DNA from: Hevea brasiliensis
Taxonomy: Eukaryota; Streptophyta; Magnoliopsida; Malpighiales; Euphorbiaceae
Direction: 5' to 3'
Assembly (NCBI RefSeq): GCF_030052815.1
Contig: NC_079495.1
Coordinates: 117,096,194-117,160,193, forward strand
Length of the DNA stretch: 64,000 bases
In this document: positions 11,669-22,300 of the stretch, piece by piece
Layout: each line of letters begins with the position of its first letter
Numbering within the stretch: position 1 is the stretch's first letter
The notes under the pieces: model-generated
Told to the model about the DNA's origin: nothing
Seen by the model: only the letters and a program-made list of their open reading frames with translations
Databases searched by the model: none
Position numbers and translations under genes: made by a program

Positions 11669-13488
11669 TGATACATGCATTTTGCATGGTCATTTAGGTT
11701 AGATTTCATGGCCATTTCATTTATTTGTTACTCACTTTTAGCTAATTTTATTAGTTATTTAGATAATTTTTATAATTATCAAATTTTGAGTTAATTTGTA
11801 ATTTTTGCTTTGTTTTGTAGGTAAAAATGTTATTTTTTAGGGACTAAAAAGTAATTGTATCAGTGAGGAATGATCCCCAGAGCCAAAAAATGTCAAAATA
11901 AAGCTTGAAAATTGAAGAATGCTAAATTGCCAAAGTCTGCATAAGTCGTGCAGTTTTTGCACAGGAAAAAGAAGCAATTTTTGAACCTGCCGAAACCTGC
12001 ATGACTTGCTGCATGACTTATGCAAATTCACTCCTTACTTATGCAGCTTCACGGAGACCTGCATAACTTACTACATGACTTATGCAGTCTCACTCCTCAC
12101 TTATGTAGTTTCATGAAAGGAGCACTCATTTCAACTGAAACTTGCGTAACCTTCCGCATAACCTATGCAGTTCACTTATGCAGCTTCACGGAAGATACCA
12201 AACCTGACGAACTTGCACAACTTATTGCATAACTTATGTAGTCTGCTTATGTACTTTCACGGAGGACTCCAAAGCATGGAAAATTTGCACAACTAGCCTG
12301 CATAATTTATGTAGAACCACGAGAAGCACCTAAAACTACCAAATTTGCACAGAATCTGCATAGGAAGCTTGCACAACTTGTGCAATTCTTCATAATGAGC
12401 TGGCAGAAAGATTTTTACACGTGAATCTCTACCTCAAACACACCACTTTAGGATTATTTGTCAAAAAGTATAAATAGTGCCCTTACCTCATTTTTGGCCA
12501 TAAGAAGAAAGAGAGGAAGACAGAGAAAGGGGAAAAAAAAACAAAGCAGTAGTCGACTTCCATTTTTTGGAGCAAAATCGAGCTTCTTCTTCTCTTCTTC
12601 ACCATTTTTTACATTTCTCCTATCGAGTTTCTTTAGTTTTAATTTATTTTCATGATTTATTTCCTCTTTTACATAGAATTTCTTGTGTTAAACATGGATT
12701 GTGAGTTGTTTTCTTTGATTCTGCAGTTGGGGTTGTAATATTTGAGTTATTTTTATAGATTTAAACTAGGTTAATCCCAATTTAATGAATTTATGACGTT
12801 TAATCTATTTCTTGTGTGCTTAATCACATGCTTAATGAAGGACCCCATTAAGTTATGTTCTTAATTCTTGGTTGAAGCACTGAAAGGAGAAGACAGAGTA
12901 ATAAATAATCTAGAAATTAAATTTAATTAGCTTTGATATAGAAATAGACTAAGGATTAAGAGGGATTAATAGATCGATTAAAGAACTTAATGGGTCTTAG
13001 TTGATTTTAACTCTACGAAAGTAGGATTAAGTTAATTAAGGCACTCTTTGTCTCACTCAAAAGAGATTTCAAAGGATTTTAGAATTGGTCTCCTTTAAAC
13101 CCATAAATTTCATAGATTAGGCTAGCTAGGAAAATCCCAAATTGACTTGAATATGAACCCTTAATTCCAGAATCGTCTTTTATCAATTATTGCTTGGAAT
13201 TTTATTTTTGAGTATTTAGTTTAATCTCATTTTATTAATTTTCATTATTAATATTATCAATTTCTTTATTTTGTGAATTATTAAATTAGTTATTATTTAA
13301 ATTTAGTTTTGCATTTTCATACCTTATGCTTCAAATTCTCAAATTTCTATTATTTATTTAATTAAAATACAATTTTAACATAGTTTATTTTACATCAAAA
13401 ATTCAATTGAAAAAACAACTCTCTGTGGGAACGATATCTTTTTCTGTACTACTTGAACGACCTGCGCACTTGCGGTTGGGATATATCA
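11669..13488 (+). repeat. Probable solo LTR of an Athila-type retrotransposon
   Basis: The right end (about 13418-13488) carries the tail typical of Athila-type LTRs: CTCTGTGGGAACGATATC, then TACTACTTGAACGACCTG, then GCGCACTTGCGG, ending CA. A TATA box (TATAAATAG, about 12469-12477) sits in the middle. The left end is set at TGATACATGC, which resembles the TGATAAGTGC start of the Athila LTR at 21167, but this choice is tentative and no matching 5-bp target duplication was found (atata on the left, ctatc on the right). No primer-binding site or polyprotein follows, so it is a solo LTR. The stretch 11990-12330 contains repeated variants of GCATAACTTATGCAG with TTCACGGAG. The family is not the same as that of the 19482 element. 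Confidence 0.55.
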
Positions 13489-13569
13489 CTATCCGTTCCT
13501 AATATGTCATTTTTACAACACTAAACCTTCCATTGTGTCATCATCACCACTTCTCTTTCACCATTTTTG

Positions 13570-13595
13570 CTCTCTCTCTCTCTCTCTCTCTCTCT
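13570..13595. repeat. (CT)n microsatellite
   Basis: CT dinucleotide run of about 13 units upstream of the possible exon at 13729. Confidence 0.9.
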
Positions 13596-13728
13596 TTTTG
13601 CCTTTTCCTTTCATGTTGTCATCACCACCTTTTTTCTTCCCTTATTTTCTCTTTAAAATTTTCTTTTCTAATATTTTGCTATCTCTAGGGTACAAGTACA
13701 GACCTTCTTTTTTTGTCTGTGTGTAGCT

Positions 13729-13832
13729 ATGGCGAAAGGTTTTAAGCCTTACCATGCGCCACAACAAATTAGAGTTGTGTCATTGCTTTCATATTGTTCG
13801 TTGGCTCTTGCTGGCTTTGGATTTGTTTGCAA
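13729..13832 (+). CDS. Possible first coding exon of an unrecognised host gene
   Basis: An ATG at 13729 opens a 34-codon stretch beginning MAKGFKPYHAPQQIRVVS and continuing with a hydrophobic segment (LLSYCSLALAGFGFV), ended by a textbook donor GTAAGTAG at 13833. A pyrimidine-rich leader precedes it. This is what a short first exon of a plant membrane-protein gene can look like. I do not recognise the protein and could not find a following exon with confidence, although open stretches exist at 14119-14230 and 14222-14420. It could equally be noncoding. Confidence 0.3.
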
Positions 13833-14418
13833 GTAAGTAGCATGTAGATTTTAAAATAGCTGCTCTTTTTTATTCTGATGTTTTTGTTAGTTGATTGGTT
13901 GATTTTAGATGTGTTTTTCTAGTTTTGGTTGGTCTTTGGTTTATCTTTCTATTTAGTAGCCCAAAAGTGTTCCTTGTGCTCCTTCTCTGAGTTCGGGTTG
14001 TTGCCCTGTTGCACATAAGGTGGTGTTTGCTCCTTTGTTCAGCTATTAGGTGATTAAGATTTTATTCCCTACACTTTTGCTTTGCCTTTTTTTTTTCATT
14101 TTTTTTAGTAGTGATCTTCCCTGCACTCTCTTAAGTGTTAGTGACGCCTGTAAAGCAAATGTAATTTCTATGGTCAAAGAAGAAGGTGTTAATTTTAATG
14201 CCTTTGTTGCTAGGATCATAAATGCTAGTTGTTTCTTCTTCTTCCTCCACTATGTATCATCCTTACTTGGATCCACAATCCTCTTTGTCTATAAATCTTT
14301 GCTCAATTCAAATTCTGTCCCTCTTCGGCTATTCACGAGTACACTATGACTTTAAAAGGGTTGAGATTTTTGAAGCCTGCACAGTAACTGCTGGAAGAGA
14401 TTATTATAAGAAAGTGAG

Positions 14419-14652
14419 CCAATTTAACATTGAACCAATTTTCCTCTTGAACTTAAAAATTTGAACCAATTTAACCTATTTTTTCTTGACATGGATGACA
14501 CCTTATAACCTATTTTCCAAGTTAGCAGTGCGTGCATTTCATGCATTTCCACCCTTTTGTAATGTATATAATTAGTTTAAATTTAAAAGTTTAAGTATTA
14601 AATTGATTCAATTTTTAAATTTAGGAGGCAAATTGATTCAGTGTTAAATTGT
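14419..14652. mobile_element. Short foldback MITE-like element
   Basis: Inverted arms of about 60 bp: the left arm (14419-14478) reads CCAATTTAACATTGAACC with a CCTCTTGAACTTAAAAATT block, and the right arm (14593-14652) on the minus strand reads CAATTTAACACTGAATC with CCTCCTAAATTTAAAAATT. About 115 bp lie between the arms. No coding capacity. Confidence 0.55.
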
Positions 14653-15105
14653 CGGAGAAAATGGACTTTTATGTGAAAATTTAAGGGGCAAAATATGCTT
14701 TTGGCTTGTTTTTGCCTAATAGATATTTGAACCTCTTTTTTTTTTTTTTTCCCCCCTATCTCACTCCTCAACTTAATAAAAACGCACAATTGAAACACAA
14801 ATTTGCACAATCAATAAGAAGATGAACCTCACACATTAGCAAGCAAGTGAAGATAATTTTTTTTCCCTTGAGTTGGCACTTGTTACAGCTAGTTAGGACA
14901 GATGAATAAAAATAACACTATTTGCAAATTTTTAATTAGGTATAATAGTAATCACTCAAAAGACAATTTTTAAAGTCATAAATTGATTGGCAAGAATGAT
15001 AACTCATTTTTTTTTATAAGATATTGAAAGAAGAAAAACCCAGAATAAATAAATCAATAAACATTAAGCAATAAAACCAAGTTGAAAATATTCTCCTTGT
15101 ACCTC
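14653..15105. other. No gene recognised
   Basis: AT-rich spacer with a T-run and C-run at 14738-14756. Nothing with a family motif. Confidence 0.4.
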
Positions 15106-15175
15106 TTAGCGGTAATATGTCAAGTAGCATAAAGGCATGAAATAAATACAACAGAAAAGAAGAGGAAGATTACTA

Positions 15176-15250
15176 GAAATTGCAGATAAGAATGCACTTG
15201 ACCATGTCCTCAAACAAAGTAGAAGAACTAAACACTCTTCCACAAAACCT
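15176..15250 (-). pseudogene. HhH-GPD DNA glycosylase relic
   Basis: On the minus strand a short stretch reads SSSTLFEDMVKCILICN, which matches the pattern (F/S)--TLFEDMVKCILLCN that I recall from a plant family of helix-hairpin-helix base-excision DNA glycosylases. Upstream a two-base insertion (GT in GGTTTTGTGG) would restore the preceding GFGRVF when ignored, and downstream the frame meets stops right after the motif. No other part of such a gene is visible. Because the match is only about 17 residues, the assignment is weak. Confidence 0.3.
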
Positions 15251-15544
15251 TTAATCCAATTACACTCTTCCTCTCCTAATGTAGCTGTGATCTTTCTAAA
15301 CTCTCTAGCATTCAGTGAAAGCACTCTTCCTCTCCCAATGGGTGTTGAGATGAGAGAAACTAGTGAATAAGCAACTATGGAGATTTGGGATTTCAGGGAT
15401 GAGCTGACGAAATAGGTCCAATACCGTGTGGAAGGACACTAATAGGGACGAAAGGAGAGCCATGAAGACTGGAGCAAAAATGTGGGCTTATGGTGGTGTA
15501 TGGGTGAAGTAGAGAGAATTAGTGTGAGTTTAGCCTTTTTTTCT

Positions 15545-16327
15545 TATGTTAAGCAATGTAAATTTAAGTTTCACAAACACATACAATCGTAGACTATAAT
15601 ACTAAGATACTAACGTAACGTATTATATAATTAATATCCGGTAATTTGTAATATCTGGTGGATATCTGCTACACTTTGAAGCAAATTGATAAGTTATTTT
15701 TATCAAATAATTCAAGAAATTTCTCTATATAACCTATGACAAAGATGATGAATCTATAAAGAAATTTCTTGAATAATTTGGCAAAAAACAATTTATTAAT
15801 TTTCTCCAATATATAACAGATACTTATTGAGATATTGTAAATAAGATATGTATAATTATTGATAAGGACTCATGCACCATAAAATCTGTGTATGGCATTG
15901 GTTGTATTTATATTAGAGATAAATTATAATTTAGTCTTTATTTATCTATTTTTAAAAGTTAAAAGCTTATTTGTCATCTAAATAATAAAAGATTATTTCA
16001 TATATTTTAAAATTTAAAAGATTTATTTGATTTTTCTAAAATTTAAAAGAGTTTATTTAGATTTAAAAGCATTTTAATAGGCCCGTACTTTAAGGGTCAA
16101 AACAGTATTTTTACCAATATAAATGATAGATTTAGGGCGTGTGCCACAGGCTCCGATTTTGTATGACATTGGACCCAATTGCCCGTGGCTAGAAGACGGT
16201 GCCAAGTTGTATGATATCCCACCGCATCACTGCCCGCCTCCCTCCCGCCCGCCAAGACACCAATTATCGACACTGCCCATCAAAATTCCTGTGTATCATT
16301 TTCTTATTTGGTTTGATTTCTTAAATC
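15545..16327. other. Spacer upstream of the ORC2-like gene
   Basis: Strongly AT-rich to about 16120, then a GC-richer 200-bp stretch up to the ORC2 start codon. The promoter and 5' leader of ORC2 would be expected here, but I cannot point to a specific TATA box or start site. Confidence 0.4.
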
Positions 16328-17863
16328 ATGGATATTAACAATGGTGATGAAGAGGAATTTGAGTTCTCAAGGAATTACTTTCTTGCAAAAGAGTGTTCGG
16401 GTAAGAAATCAACCTGCAAGATTTCTGATATTGATCTGATTGATGAACAGGTTCCGTCTCTAACTTCTCCTAATAACACATTTCTTCTTGTCTTCGTTTT
16501 CTTTCAAGGATTAATGGCTTTTTTTTTGTCTCCCTTATTTTGTGCAGGAGCTGATAGCAGCTGTAGCTAATATTGAACCGAAGCATGAGAAAGAGACCAT
16601 TGCTCTTGTGAATAGTTATAAGAAGCTATATCCCCGATGGGTTTTTGAGCTCAGGTTGGTATTACTCTTTGCTGTATTATCAAAGTTTTTAATTTGCGTT
16701 GGTTGAATTTATATTGAAGTAATTATGCAATGAATATTGAAATAGGTATCCTATAATGAAATGCATATACATATATGATGCACATGAAGAGGGCAAGAGA
16801 TTATTATAAGGGTTTTTTCCTTTCTTGCCTAAAAGAGTAGCTGCATAGGCAAGATGAAGCAATTAACAGACATCCAGTTCAGGAAACTGGATGGAATCAA
16901 GTTTAGTAGGAATTGTCTAATTTTGTTGATATCAACAAAGGGATTTACAAAGAGGTGCATTCACTACCTGTTTAGGTGGTTACTGCTTTTAGTCTGAGAC
17001 ACCATATCTCTTTCTTACAATGCAACTAGTTTGTGGTTTTGCATAGATGGCCACATGGCCCAACTAATTTCAGGGTGCTTGTTTTTGTCATAGTTCTTTT
17101 GTCGATTAAGAGAGTTTTGTGAAATTATGTGACATTTCATTAATGTTTTGATTTGTTCTTTATTACGAATTAGGTGTGGTTTTGGCCTTCTAACGTATGG
17201 ATTTGGATATAAGAAGGCTTTAATTGAATCTTTTGCTTCAACAGCATTTGCAGAGTATCCTGTGGTTGTAATCAATGGGTATCTTCAGTCAATTAATCTA
17301 AAACAGGTACCATTCACTTGGACATAATTCTAGAATGAAATTATTAATTTGCACATCTCCGGTCTCTGGATGCACGAATAACAAAACGTACGCTGTGCTC
17401 AAAACTGAAGTCTCCATTTTTCCCTGTCACATTTAAGATCATTCCTTTTCCTTCTATTTGCTGGTTTGGGCCATAAGCACAGGAGGCGCACTATGTTATC
17501 TTTATTTTTTTTTTTTTTTACTCTGTTTGTTTGTATCATGCTTGTTTAAAATAGTGTCATGCTTTTAGGTCATTATAGCCTTAACTGAGGTTTGGTGGGA
17601 TCAGTTGAAAACCAGACAAAGGACTTCATTGAGGATTTTACCTAAAGTTTAACAGCCATTCAATTCTCGATCGGTGGATGATCTTCTTGCATTTTTGGAT
17701 AAATCAGAGGCAGAGGAAAATGATTCTTTTATATGTGTTGTCATTCATAACATTGATGGGCCTGGGTTAAGAGACTCTGAAAGCCAACAGTATCTTGCAC
17801 GAATTACTTCTTGTTCGAATATTCGTACCATTGCCTCTGTTGACCATGTCAATGCACCTCTCT
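16328..17863 (+). pseudogene. Origin recognition complex subunit 2, exons 1-4 only
   Basis: ORC2 is part of the six-subunit complex that marks replication origins in the nucleus. Four exons join in frame: 16328-16450, 16548-16654, 17174-17306 and 17569-17863, each with GT/AG borders. The product starts MDINNGDEEEFEFSRNYFLA and includes [37 protein letters not shown] and [16 protein letters not shown], then SQQYLARI and [11 protein letters not shown]. This order and wording agree with plant ORC2, about 360 residues long; roughly 220 are present. Exon 4 has an in-frame TAA (17650-17652) between ILPKV and QPFNSRS, best explained by a CAA codon changed to TAA. After the donor at 17864 no further ORC2 exon (the WDKKMVH part) appears in the window, so the gene is broken by the stop and either truncated or separated from its 3' half by the transposon stack. 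Confidence 0.85.
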
Positions 17864-19481
17864 GTAAGTGTTTTCTTTTCATTGTCTGTTATTTGTGGAC
17901 AAGATGTTGGTTATGTTTAGCATGTTGTTACTTGCCTATAGCACTTCTAATTTTGGTTAAAACCTTCCTAGCATTTCTATTGCTGTTGCTATGGCCTTTT
18001 AGACCAAAACTGAAATTATTTTTTTATTAAACATGTTTATTACTAGTGCAACTTTTTGCTTTATTTTTCTCCAAATGCTTCAATAGAATGGAACTTAGGT
18101 GGCTCTATTCATTTTATCTGCTTAATTCTCAAAACCTGAATATTCATTTTTTGAATGTACCTGAATATTGACTTTTTGAATGTCTCCTGAATAACGGTGG
18201 ACGTATTCATGGCAAACCAATGATAGGTGCAAAACTTCCTTGTTGGTTCTATCTATGGCTTGATATGGATAGGTGCACTATGTAATTCCTTTTGATCCTT
18301 CCTTTTATTAAAGAGCAAAACTTCCTTCTAACTCTTTGGCTCCATCTGTTTGCAGAAATAACTTATTTGTGGAAAATATTTTATCAAAAAATAACTTTTG
18401 TACTACTACTATTTGATTACAATGTTCAAAAATTAGTCAGAAATAATTTTAGCATTTGAAGAGTACATTTGAAAATATTAATTTCCTTTCAATAACTAAA
18501 TATATGAAAAAAGTTTGAATATTTTTTCCCAATTTATAGTTTAATAAGAGAGAAAATATAAATATAATTTATGTAAATCGATATTTATTTTTATTGATTA
18601 CAGAAAATATATTAGATTAATAAGAAAATAATATTATTTTAAAAGTGTATAAATATAATTTTTTTGTTATTAATATAGTAAAAAAATATATTAAATTATT
18701 AATAATGAGTTGAATTATTTAATTTTAATAATAATGAAAATATATAACATTATTATTAATTAAAAATAACATTTTATTATATTATTTTCTAAAAATACTA
18801 TATCTTTAAACATTTGTAAAGTGTATTTTTTTTTTCAATCTAATATATTTTTTATAAAATAATTCTTTCACAAAAATGGTTATCGTTTTATATAAATTTA
18901 TGATAGAAAATAAATACATTTCATAAAAATTAAAATTTTAAAATATCATCATTTTCGATTAATATAATAAATATTAAAAATACATACTTTTTTTTCAAAA
19001 GATAGATCCTCTAATTTCGATATTGTAACTTTATTTTTTTTTAATCATCTTTACTTGTAACTAAATTTTTGATGAAATCATATTTGCAATCAATCTTTAA
19101 AATTCTAGAGATAATTTATGTATTAAAATATAAATATTTAATTAAAATTTAAAAATAATTCTATTGAAAATTAATGATAATAAAATATAGATAATCAAAA
19201 TATTTGTTATAATTGCATTCGATAAATAATTATAATGAAATAAAATATTAATAAGTTTAAGAAATATTAAATAATAAATTTCTAAAAAAATTAGTAATTA
19301 AATAAATATTAATTAAATATATTTGAATAAATAAATTTTAAGAATGATAAATAATAACTTTGAAAGAAATAATAAAAAATAAAGTAAATAAAAAAAGATT
19401 TGAGAGCATTTAGGTGAAATGAAAATACTTGATGAGAGGAGCGTGCTTGATGTATATTAAATGTCTCATATGACATACTAT
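17864..19481. other. ORC2 intron remnant and AT-rich DNA
   Basis: The first few hundred bases look like intron sequence following ORC2 exon 4. From about 18360 to 19440 the sequence is extremely AT-rich without any coding signal. It ends at the Athila insertion point (tacta/actat next to TGATGGG). Confidence 0.5.
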
Positions 19482-21167
19482 TGATGGGTGTCAAATCCAC
19501 CAGAAATTAAATTAACTGAAATCACCAAGTATGAAATATTTTCTGCAGTAAGTGGTGAATCTAGGTCGAACCCTAGAGACTGAATTATTAAATTTCGTGC
19601 GCTTGTGTAATGGAAAAGAAACAAAGGTTTGGGGGTGGGGGGTGTTAATTCACAATCCAAAGAAGAAATAAAAAAAATCCAAAATTAAGATTTAAAAATA
19701 AGAAACTCTCCAATTAAGCAAACTTTAGTCCAAGGTAATTCGCATTCTAATGCATTGATTTGATCATAGATAAAAGAAATACAATTATATCTTATTAAAT
19801 ACTTAACGTAAATTTACCAAACAGCGAGGTAAACCCCTGACTTCCCTATACTTATCAATTCGAGTCCAGCACTCTTATTGACTCTAATTATTAACGGAGT
19901 TGGTATTAAGCAATCCTCATCAAATTAATAACTGCTTTAAGAAAATGAAGTAGTTAAGCTGAACAACAATTTATGAAACATAAATCATTTAATTCACCCT
20001 ATTGTTTCCTTATGTTATTATCGAAAACTTAGATCATAATCAATAAAAATTAATTGCTACTCATGTTCAATCTTACACAACAATTATGGATTATGAAGAT
20101 GAACTAGCAATTGATCAAATCAAACAATTAACTAATAGGCCTTTTTAGCAAATCATTCAACAGATAAAAAACAATTAAATCAGAAAACAATAGATATTCA
20201 AAAAGACATAAATTAAATTAAGAACCTGATCTCACAAATCATACATAACAACTTGAATCCCTTGAGCTAAATTAAAAACTTAGTCACTTATGTTCATAGC
20301 TTACAGAAAAAATAAAGAAAGATAAAGAAGAAATCTAAAAAGAAAGAATAGAGAACGAAGGTGTTCTATAGAGAATGAAGGTCTGAAGACGTATTTATAG
20401 TAAAAAACCTAATCCCAAAGATAAGAACCAAACTAGGAAAAGTTTTGAAATTCAAAAAGGCAGATTTTCAGCCTGTATTCACGTTTCTGGAATCAAGGCC
20501 GATTTTCAGCGACTTTCTTTCCGAATCTGCCTTTGCCCTCTTCAGGAAAGTTGTAGCTCTATTTCTTAGTTTTCCAACGAGTACTCATTTGCCCAAATCC
20601 GAGATCTACAGCCTAAGTTATGGCCTAAAAATCGAGACTGGTTCAGATAGACGGTCCAATCCATAGTGACGACTTCATTGCCTTTTTTAACAATTAAAAT
20701 GGCCTTATCTCACATCCAGCCCTTCATAGAAGTTGTAGAGGTGGCTCTTAAGGTTCAATTGGGCTTGGCCTTGCTTCATTTGGACGTCTGAAACTCCAGA
20801 TACAAAATAAATACTGAAACTGGTCGTGACACATTGAGTTTGGGCTTTTGCAATAGATCTATAACTCATTTTGTCAACCATAAAGACTGATTTGGGCTTT
20901 GGTCCCTCTTTATCATTTGAAGTGCTCTATCTTAGCTTTTCAATGGATTAAACAGCACTCAAATTGGAGACCCACAACTTTAGAAACACCTGAAAAATAC
21001 AGCAAAGGTAAAATGCTGAAAATTTCTCCATTTAACACAATTAATCCACAATTATCTAAAAATATGCCTAAATGATAAATGTATTTTAACTAACTGAATT
21101 AAACATAAAAACACACTAAAAACACTAAATGTGATGGGAGTAAAATTAATAAATTATGCACTTATCA
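19482..21167 (-). repeat. Athila 3' LTR
   Basis: 1686 bp; on the minus strand it begins TGATAAGTGCATAA right after the polypurine tract and ends GACACCCATCA. It contains a poly-G run at about 19629-19638. The left flank ACTAT would be the host target site, but the other flank is lost. Confidence 0.85.
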
Positions 21168-21182
21168 AATTCCCCCACACTT
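21168..21182 (-). promoter_or_regulatory. Athila polypurine tract
   Basis: Minus-strand AAGTGTGGGGGAATT directly abuts the LTR start TGATAAG; plus-strand DNA synthesis would start here. Confidence 0.8.
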
Positions 21183-22300
21183 ATTCTATGCTTGTCCTCA
21201 AGTATGACTTAAACTCTCAATCAACTCCACTAAGAAGTTTCTTAACTTCACCCTATCACAACATTCTCTAACAAATGATTAAAAATTTGAAAGAAGAGGC
21301 AAGTAAGGTAATAACCATCACAACAAATTCCATCAACACCATACCAATATATCAACAATTTTTCCAATACAAAACAAAAGGCTTGAAATCAATTAAGCTC
21401 ACACAATTAAAGTTTCATAAAATTTTAAGTCAATACACACCAAAACACAAGGCTAATTTATCAAGGCACAACAATTATAACTCTTTGTAAATCTTATGGG
21501 AGATAGACATGCCCATTTTTTATTTTATTTTATTTAAAATTGGTACTTCTCTCTTGTCACAGTTATCACTTTTTTTTTTTATTTCAACCGTCACCTTCAG
21601 AAAAGTACCTTGCTCATATCCTAGCTAGCTTTTGGCCTGAGAATCGACATGGGGTTTATGAAGACCCCTGGTTAGTTTGCTTAACTAAAATAGCGGAGCA
21701 ATTTTCAAGTTCAACCTTTTATTTCGCCCAATTTATACATCTACATATTATAAAGTACCCTGATAGATTAAACAAAGTTCTGAAATATGCATGACACTAG
21801 TTTAAAGCACACATAACTAATTATTTCACCATTAAATCAAGCCTAAATGATTTATGCAGGAAAAAATTGCTCTATGGTATGGAGAAGAGGGAAAATCCAT
21901 TATTAAAGTTACTATTACCTTGCCTAAAATCTCAAAAATTCAATCTAAAATAGAAGTCATTTCAAGGACAAAGCATTTCTTTTCGAGAGTTAATATAGAA
22001 TCATGAATCAAGCTTATGGGAACAAATTTTATTTTATTTTATTATTAAAATTTTTTAAAAAAAAATTAAAAAAAATTGCAGCAACAAATTTCTCCTCCCC
22101 CACACTTAAAACTTACATTGTCCCTAATGTAAAGCCCAAATGCAAAAGAAAAGAAAAAGAAAAAAGAAAAAAATATGCTAGAAAAATAAAATAAAATAAG
22201 GGAAAGAAAACAAATCTAATTGTGGCTAACAAGCCACCCATGGGTTGCCTCCCAAGAAGCGTCTTTGTTTAACGTCGTTAGCTCGACATGGCAAAACTCC
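21183..22300 (-). other. Athila noncoding region between pol and 3' LTR
   Basis: No envelope-like frame can be read. Close to pol lies the family-typical block containing GACGTTAAACAAAGACG and CTTCTTGGGAGGCAACCCAT (about 22230-22280). A/T-rich runs dominate the rest. Confidence 0.6.

Noticed and set aside
12458..12655. Short plus-strand frame downstream of a TATA box
   Set aside because: It lies in the leader part of a solo LTR and is of low complexity (Lys/Arg then Ser/Phe).
21183..22300. Athila envelope-like gene
   Set aside because: No continuous frame, signal peptide or membrane segment can be read in this part on the minus strand.
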